Assembly (NCBI RefSeq): GCF_017315945.1
Contig: NZ_JAFLWI010000011.1
Location: 1-64,000, forward strand
Length of the DNA stretch: 64,000 nt
Direction of reading: 5' to 3'
DNA from: Candidatus Enterococcus courvalinii
GTDB taxonomy: Bacteria; Bacillota; Bacilli; Lactobacillales; Enterococcaceae
A model generated the notes under the pieces. That model did no database searches, was not told where the DNA came from, and worked only from the letters and a program-made list of their open reading frames with translations. The first letter of the stretch is position 1, and each line of letters opens with the position of its first letter. Both the position numbers and the translations under genes were made by a program. Below are positions 59,140 to 64,000 of the stretch, in pieces.

Positions 59140-59251
59140 TGAAAATCCGCTTACTTTTTAAAAGGAAACAGCAAGAAAACCTGTTAAAAAAAGCTTCATA
59201 CAGTAGCCGTTTAGGCTTACGCAATAAAAGGATTGTGAAAGTGTGAAAAAA

Positions 59252-59294
59252 TAAAAAACTATTTTACCCAAAATTGAGATAAAATAGTTTTTTA
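59252..59294. terminator. Terminator after perR
   Basis: AAAAAACTATTTTA, loop, TAAAATAGTTTTTT; usable in both directions. Together with the palindrome and the 59314 hairpin it fills the nox-perR gap (59042-59363); no gene is seen there. Confidence 0.75.
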
Positions 59295-59313
59295 TTGCTT
59301 TCTTTTTCACCAA

Positions 59314-59354
59314 GTATCACAAAATAAATTAGTGGCATTCCTTTTTTGTGATAC
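59314..59354 (+). terminator. Rightward hairpin with U-run, no gene assigned
   Basis: GTATCACAAAA pairs with TTTTGTGATAC over 11 bp and is followed by ATTTTTT on the plus strand. On the minus strand there is no U-run. No plus-strand gene lies upstream in this gap, so it either ends an unseen small RNA or blocks antisense entry into perR. Confidence 0.5.
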
Positions 59355-59363
59355 ATTTTTTAA

Positions 59364-59810
59364 TTAAACAGACTCGCTTGCTCGTGTTTGTTGACACTCT
59401 GGGCACAAGCCATACAGTTCAAGACGATGTTCATTAATCTCAAAATCAGTCAAACGACTGGCAGCCATCTCAACATCTTCAAGACCAGGGTAATGAAAGT
59501 CCACGATTTTCCCACAGTTTTGACAAATCACATGGTAATGACGTGTCGAAGTAAAGTCAAAACGACTTGACGCATCTCCGTAATTCATTTCTTGTACAAA
59601 ACCAATAGATGTAAATAACCGAAGATTATTATAAACTGTTGCGACACTCATATTTGGAAAACGGTGTTCTAACGCTTTATAGATTTCATCAGCTGTCGGA
59701 TGAGAATGATGTTCGATTAAATACTCTAAAATTGCATATCTTTGAGGTGTGATCCGAATATTTTCATGCTTTAGTTTTTCGATTGCCTCGTCTACCAATT
59801 TGTTGCCCAC
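59364..59810 (-). CDS. perR: Peroxide-responsive repressor PerR
   Basis: Fur-family metal sensor that represses peroxide-defence genes. With the GTG at 59810 as start (AGGAGG, 7-nt spacing) the numbering matches B. subtilis PerR exactly: His37, Asp85, His91, His93 and Asp104 form the Fe/Mn site; Cys96 and Cys99, with the C-terminal CPEC, form the zinc site. Asp104 separates PerR from Fur and Zur. An ATG nine codons earlier is rejected. An 18-bp palindrome (TACGTGA-TCAT-TCACGTA, 59823-59840) overlaps the start region and might be an operator or a hairpin. Confidence 0.93.
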   Translation of the reverse strand: MGNKLVDEAIEKLKHENIRITPQRYAILEYLIEHHSHPTADEIYKALEHRFPNMSVATVYNNLRLFTSIGFVQEMNYGDASSRFDFTSTRHYHVICQNCGKIVDFHYPGLEDVEMAASRLTDFEINEHRLELYGLCPECQQTRASESV

Positions 59811-59950
59811 ATTGACACCTCCTACGTGATCATTCACGTATTATCATACTATTTTTATTTTTCAAAATCTACATTTCATAAAGATAAAATTAAAATTCAT
59901 GTTTTTCTATGCAAAATGTTAAAGTTAACCTAAAGATTAGCAAAGTATAT

Positions 59951-59983
59951 AAAAGAGGCCAAGACAACTTTTCGTCTCGGCCC
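59951..59983 (-). terminator. Terminator after cysK
   Basis: Leftward GGCCGAGAC, loop, GTCTTGGCC, then TCTTTT. Confidence 0.85.
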
Positions 59984-60000
59984 CCTTGATATCGTTGATT

Positions 60001-60927
60001 CTAATCCTCTTGATACAACGCAGTTGATAGGTAACGTTCCCCATTATCTGGTACAATAACTAAAACTTTTTTCCCTTTACCCAATTCTTTCGCAATTTTT
60101 AAACCAGCTGCAATTGCAGCACCTGAAGAAATCCCAACCAAAAAGCCTTCTTGACGACCGACTTCTCTTGAAATTTCCATTGCTTCCTCACCAGTGATTG
60201 GCAAAACTTCATCATAAACTTTCGTATCCAGTGTATCCGGTATAAATCCTGTTCCAATCCCTTGAATTTTGTGTGGACCAGCTGGTTTTCCTTCTAAGAC
60301 TGCTGACTCAGCAGGTTCAACACCGATAACTTTTATTTCAGGATAGACACGTTTTAATTCATGTCCAGCACCAGTGATCGTTCCCCCTGTTCCGATTCCT
60401 GAAACAAAAGCATCTAACCCAGCCACTCCAAAAGCAGCCTGAATTTCAGGACCAGTCGTCTTTTCATGAATTTCAGGATTGGCTGGATTTTCAAACTGGA
60501 GTGGTAAGAAATAATGATGTTCTTTGGCTAAGCGTTCTGCTTCTCTGATGGAACCAGAAATGCCGTCAGCTCCAGGTGTTAAAATTAATTCAGCACCGTA
60601 AGCCTTCATTAGCAAACGACGTTCCATACTCATTGTTTCAGGCATCACGATAATCACTCGATAGCCCTTAGCTGCGCCAACCATCGCTAAACCAATCCCT
60701 GTATTACCAGAAGTTGGTTCAATAATCGTGTCACCAGGTTTCAAACTTCCGTCTTGTTCTGCTTTTTCAATCATGCTTAAGGCAATCCGATCTTTCACAC
60801 TGCCCCCTGGATTGAAAAATTCCAATTTAACATAAACTTCTGCAGAATCCTCTGGAACTATTTTGTTTAATTTAACGATTGGTGTTTCTCCAATCAAATC
60901 AGTAATCGCTTGATAGATTTGTGGCAT
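60001..60927 (-). CDS. cysK: Cysteine synthase A (O-acetylserine sulfhydrylase)
   Basis: PLP enzyme making cysteine from O-acetylserine and sulfide. Lys45 in GGSVKDRIA binds [14 protein letters not shown] is the substrate loop and [12 protein letters not shown] the phosphate loop. SSGAAIAAG follows. 308 aa. Monocistronic; no cysE is adjacent. No T-box or S-box leader was found, only a palindrome inside the promoter. Confidence 0.95.
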   Translation of the reverse strand: MPQIYQAITDLIGETPIVKLNKIVPEDSAEVYVKLEFFNPGGSVKDRIALSMIEKAEQDGSLKPGDTIIEPTSGNTGIGLAMVGAAKGYRVIIVMPETMSMERRLLMKAYGAELILTPGADGISGSIREAERLAKEHHYFLPLQFENPANPEIHEKTTGPEIQAAFGVAGLDAFVSGIGTGGTITGAGHELKRVYPEIKVIGVEPAESAVLEGKPAGPHKIQGIGTGFIPDTLDTKVYDEVLPITGEEAMEISREVGRQEGFLVGISSGAAIAAGLKIAKELGKGKKVLVIVPDNGERYLSTALYQED

Positions 60928-60974
60928 GAAACTCTCTCCCTTCGACCTGTCTTTACTTCTTTATCATAATACAA

Positions 60975-60989
60975 CCAGATACTATCTGG
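60975..60989. promoter_or_regulatory. Candidate operator in the cysK promoter
   Basis: CCAGATA-C-TATCTGG is a perfect 15-bp palindrome lying between a likely -35 (TTCGCC) and the TATTAT -10 of cysK. Such a position would let a repressor block RNA polymerase. Confidence 0.45.
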
Positions 60990-61016
60990 CGAATATTTCG
61001 TCTTAAAACATGCGAC

Positions 61017-61055
61017 AAAAAAGTAGTTTAGATAAAAATATCTAAACTACTTTTT
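61017..61055. terminator. Terminator after the glucosaminidase gene
   Basis: AAAAAGTAGTTTAGATA, 4-nt loop, TATCTAAACTACTTTTT: a 17-bp perfect stem. Confidence 0.9.
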
Positions 61056-61093
61056 AAGGAATTTCATATCAAAACAATTAATAACTCAAACGA

Positions 61094-61981
61094 TTAAACA
61101 GATAACTCTTGTCCAACCATTAATGAATAGTCACTTAATCCGTTCTTTGCCATCAAGTCATCAATAGACATACCAAATTTTTGTGCAATCCCCCATAGTG
61201 AATCACCAGAGACAACTGTATATGTTTGACCCGTGCCAGTTGACTGAGTATTTCCACTGTAAGTTGATTGCGTTGTGGATGAAGTCGTCGTTGTGGTTGT
61301 TGTCGTTGTCGTGCTTGTAACAGAGCCAGTTGATGGTGTATCAAAACGTGTTAAGTTGTATGTGCTGATCAATGAGTTTAGCTTCTCTCCATAAGTGGGA
61401 TCAGTAGCATATCGGCCTGTCAAATAAGCCGTAGCATCATAAACACTGGTTGTATTACTTTTCCAAGCACCTGAGTAGTGATAATCACCAGTTGAAAAAC
61501 TAGTCGAACGTAACACATTCGCATGGTCTTGGAAGGATTCCCAATAAGAAGAATATTTACGGAATGGTTCATTCATCGTCACCCATTGACCATTTAAATA
61601 TTCTTTTGTTGGCATATAAACAACAGCACCATTATAACTTCCTTTAACACCAAAGAGATTATAGTTTGGTGCGCTTGCTAATCCAGATGTTCCATAAGCA
61701 CTTTCAAGTAATGCTTGTGCAATCATCACAGAAGCATACAAATCATTGTTGGCGGCAACTTCTGATGCAGACCAACCAATTTGGTTAATAAAAGACTGAG
61801 GATCAGTTGTTGTTTGGTTTGTACCTTGTTCATCTGCATGTGCACTTTGTGGTGCTGCTGTAACCATCATTGGCCCAACCAAAAGACTTGTTCCCATTAA
61901 TGGAGCAATGGCTTTTTTATTAATCACCATAGGTTTCTTCGCCTTATGATGACGGGCGCTACGGGTTTTCAGCTCTTGCAT
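61094..61981 (-). CDS. Secreted GH73 glucosaminidase with C-terminal LysM
   Basis: Peptidoglycan hydrolase. A long basic N-terminus and hydrophobic stretch (~25-45) ending near SAHADE make an export signal. The GH73 domain (~60-215) has catalytic Glu in AQALLESAYGTSGLA, then YNLFGVKGSY and YLTGRYATDPTYGEKLN. A Ser/Thr linker with ten consecutive Thr (~225-250) leads to one LysM repeat (YTVVSGDSLWGIAQKFGM) at the very end, which binds glycan. Relatives with several LysM copies exist in E. hirae and E. faecalis; this one has a single copy. Confidence 0.92.
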   Translation of the reverse strand: MQELKTRSARHHKAKKPMVINKKAIAPLMGTSLLVGPMMVTAAPQSAHADEQGTNQTTTDPQSFINQIGWSASEVAANNDLYASVMIAQALLESAYGTSGLASAPNYNLFGVKGSYNGAVVYMPTKEYLNGQWVTMNEPFRKYSSYWESFQDHANVLRSTSFSTGDYHYSGAWKSNTTSVYDATAYLTGRYATDPTYGEKLNSLISTYNLTRFDTPSTGSVTSTTTTTTTTTTSSTTQSTYSGNTQSTGTGQTYTVVSGDSLWGIAQKFGMSIDDLMAKNGLSDYSLMVGQELSV

Positions 61982-62151
61982 TCGTATTCCTCCTCAAAAT
62001 AAAAAAACTTCAAATAAAAGTTTTCTCCTTAAAACAAACTTAATTAAATAAATTATACGTTTATTTTGACAAAATCTCAATTTAATCTGGATGTTTTCTG
62101 CTTATGTAACGAAATTGTAACACAAAAGAAATCAAACAGTAACTTTGTTTT

Positions 62152-62187
62152 CAATAAAACAAGCTGGGAACTTCTCCCAGCTTGTTC
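62152..62187 (-). terminator. Terminator after transketolase
   Basis: Leftward CAAGCTGGGA, 5-nt loop, TCCCAGCTTG then TTTTATT. Confidence 0.88.
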
Positions 62188-62209
62188 TTCTAATTAAATT
62201 ATTCTGTTT

Positions 62210-64000
62210 TTATAATTCTTCGTAAGTTTTGACAACATTTTCAACTGTGAAACCAAATTCTTCAAGAATAATATTTCCTGGCGCTGATGCCCCAAAGTGA
62301 TCAATGGTGATTGTTGTTCCTTCTGTCCCAACATAACGTTCCCAACCAAACGGTGCAGCCGCTTCGATTGCGACACGTTTAGTTACAGATTTTGGAAGAA
62401 CACTTTCTTTGTATTCAGAAGATTGTGCTTCAAACAAGTCAAAACTTGGCATTGAAACAACAGAAACATCTTTGCCGTTTTCAGCTAAAACTTTTTGCGC
62501 TCTAACTGCTAAATCAACTTCAGAACCAGTTGCTATCAAGATACCTTCTGGTGTTTCACCTTGTGCAGGAGAAAGTACGTAAGCACCTTTTTTCACCATG
62601 TCATCGGCTTTTTCTTTTGTTGACGGAAGAACTGGTAAGTTTTGGCGACTTAACACTAAAATAGTTGGTGTTTCTGTTGATTCCATCGCAATTTTCCAAG
62701 CGGCACGCGTTTCATTGCCATCAGCTGGACGTACAACATGTACACCTGGCATGCAACGAACAGAAGCAAGTTGTTCGATTGGCTCATGCGTTGGACCATC
62801 TTCACCCACTGCGACTGAATCATGTGTTAATACATAGATAACTGGTGCTTTTTGAATGGAAGCAAGACGAATAGCTGGACGTAAGTAATCCGTGAATACA
62901 AAGAATGTTCCGCCATAAATACGTGTACCACCGTGTAATTGGATTCCGTTCATCGCTGTTGCCATGGCAAATTCGCGAACACCAAACCAGATGTTTCGGC
63001 CTTCATAATTGCCCGGTTCAAAATCAGTTTCAGCAGCAACCATTGTGTTGTTCGAGCCAGATAAATCAGCAGAACCACCCCATAAGCTAGGAACTGCTTT
63101 TGAAATTGCTTGGATCATATCCTTACTGGACACACGACTTGCTTGGCTGTGACCTTCATCATAACTTGGCATCTCAGCATCCCAATTTTCTGGTAATTTT
63201 CCAGCAAACGCATCTTCAAATTGTTGTGCTAAATCTGGATAAGCGTTTTTATAATTAGCAAATTTTTCATTCCATTGTGCTTCTGCTTTTTCGCCCTCTT
63301 CAACCATTTTTTCATGGAAACGAGTAGCCACTTCTTCAGGCACTGTGAAATCTGGGTAATCCCAACCATATACTTCTTTCGCCATCTTGATCCCGTCATC
63401 ACCAATCGGTGCACCATGGACAGAAGATGTTCCTTCATTAGGTGAGCCATAACCGATAACTGTTTTCACTTCAATTAGTGTTGGTTTTTCAGTTTCACCT
63501 TTAGCTGCTTCAATCGCGTTAGAGATAGCTTCTAAATCATTTCCATCTTTCACTAAGATATGTTGCCAGCCATACGCTTCGTAGCGAGCGCCGACGTTTT
63601 CTGTGAAAGCTTTTGAAGTTGGGCCATCAAGTGAAATATCATTTGAATCGTATAAAACGATTAATTTTCCTAATTTCATGTGTCCAGCCATAGAACTTGC
63701 TTCTTGAGACACGCCTTCCATTAAATCGCCGTCACCACATAAAGCATAAGTATAATGATCAACAATATTAAAGTTTTCTTTATTGTAAGTTGCTGCAAGG
63801 TGCGCCTCTGCCATTGCCATACCAACAGCCATGCCGATTCCTTGACCTAGTGGACCAGTTGTTGCTTCAACGCCGTCTGTATGATGTACTTCTGGATGTC
63901 CTGGTGTTTTTGATCCCCATTGACGGAATTGTTTCAAGTCATCAATTGTTACTTGATAGCCAGATAAGTGAAGTAAACTGTACAACATGGCTGAACCATG
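62210..64000 (-). CDS. tkt: Transketolase (5' end outside the window)
   Basis: TPP enzyme of the pentose phosphate pathway; also a source of erythrose 4-phosphate for DAHP synthase. The visible C-terminal ~595 residues start in [10 protein letters not shown] and include the TPP motif [46 protein letters not shown] and the C-terminal domain. Roughly the first 75 residues lie beyond base 64000. No frameshift in the visible part. Confidence 0.95.
   Translation of the reverse strand, partial: HGSAMLYSLLHLSGYQVTIDDLKQFRQWGSKTPGHPEVHHTDGVEATTGPLGQGIGMAVGMAMAEAHLAATYNKENFNIVDHYTYALCGDGDLMEGVSQEASSMAGHMKLGKLIVLYDSNDISLDGPTSKAFTENVGARYEAYGWQHILVKDGNDLEAISNAIEAAKGETEKPTLIEVKTVIGYGSPNEGTSSVHGAPIGDDGIKMAKEVYGWDYPDFTVPEEVATRFHEKMVEEGEKAEAQWNEKFANYKNAYPDLAQQFEDAFAGKLPENWDAEMPSYDEGHSQASRVSSKDMIQAISKAVPSLWGGSADLSGSNNTMVAAETDFEPGNYEGRNIWFGVREFAMATAMNGIQLHGGTRIYGGTFFVFTDYLRPAIRLASIQKAPVIYVLTHDSVAVGEDGPTHEPIEQLASVRCMPGVHVVRPADGNETRAAWKIAMESTETPTILVLSRQNLPVLPSTKEKADDMVKKGAYVLSPAQGETPEGILIATGSEVDLAVRAQKVLAENGKDVSVVSMPSFDLFEAQSSEYKESVLPKSVTKRVAIEAAAPFGWERYVGTEGTTITIDHFGASAPGNIILEEFGFTVENVVKTYEEL

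Noticed and set aside
59121-59142. Rex operator at nox
   Set aside because: Half-sites match, but the 2-bp spacing is wrong for the TTGTGA-N6-TCACAA Rex box; recorded only as an unassigned palindrome.

Overview
This window is chromosomal DNA of a low-GC Firmicute, most probably an Enterococcus. The evidence is gene content and order: a co-linear aro cluster next to an LCP protein; a ten-gene pyr operon led by pyrR; the recU-PBP1A, gpsB-rnpB and EbsA/Csp neighbourhoods; a water-forming NADH oxidase; PerR; and AGGAGG-type ribosome sites with many GTG and TTG starts. I cannot name the species. No rRNA, tRNA, phage, plasmid, insertion sequence or CRISPR array was seen. The right edge cuts a transketolase gene.

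Layout. 1-7.8 kb: an LCP cell-wall ligase and the shikimate operon aroE-DAHP synthase-aroB-aroC-aroA-aroK, read leftward from a clear promoter through a terminator-containing leader. 7.8-11.1 kb: a TrpXYZ-type ABC transporter whose leader encodes a 20-codon peptide with two Trp codons and has mutually exclusive hairpins. 11.1-17.8 kb: a small membrane protein, RqcH, a YfbR-alpha carbonic anhydrase-LysR operon, and a divergent pair (TetR regulator and ketopantoate-reductase-like enzyme) that are both frameshifted. 17.8-32.1 kb: pyrR-pyrP-pyrB-pyrC-carA-carB-pyrK-pyrD-pyrF-pyrE with one PyrR attenuator, preceded by a 127-aa membrane protein-CBS protein-lspA-RluD operon. 32.1-44.8 kb: fhs, a cold-shock protein, EbsA-like, RNase HI-like, a CDF transporter, an ECF S-component, T-box-controlled alaS, a GNAT gene with no ordinary start codon, cshB, and a VanZ-RDD fusion. 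44.8-64 kb: an HD hydrolase, M32 carboxypeptidase, an RlmL-type methylase, RNase P RNA, gpsB, ypsA, recU, PBP1A, nth, dnaD, SDR, CorA, isochorismatase-like, nox, perR, cysK, a LysM glucosaminidase, and tkt.

How it works together. Two anabolic routes dominate: chorismate, and UMP made de novo. Each is governed by a premature-termination leader, as are the Trp uptake operon and alaS, so at least four different leader mechanisms lie in 33 kb. Expected tyrA and pheA are absent from the aro cluster.

The most notable items are (1) the Trp leader peptide and attenuator ahead of trpXYZ, and (2) a dispersed and tandem family of ~115-120 bp imperfectly palindromic repeats. At least seven copies plus a fragment are present. 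They often begin right at the stop codon of a gene, one copy sits inside the pyr operon, and tandem arrays have a ~120-nt period.
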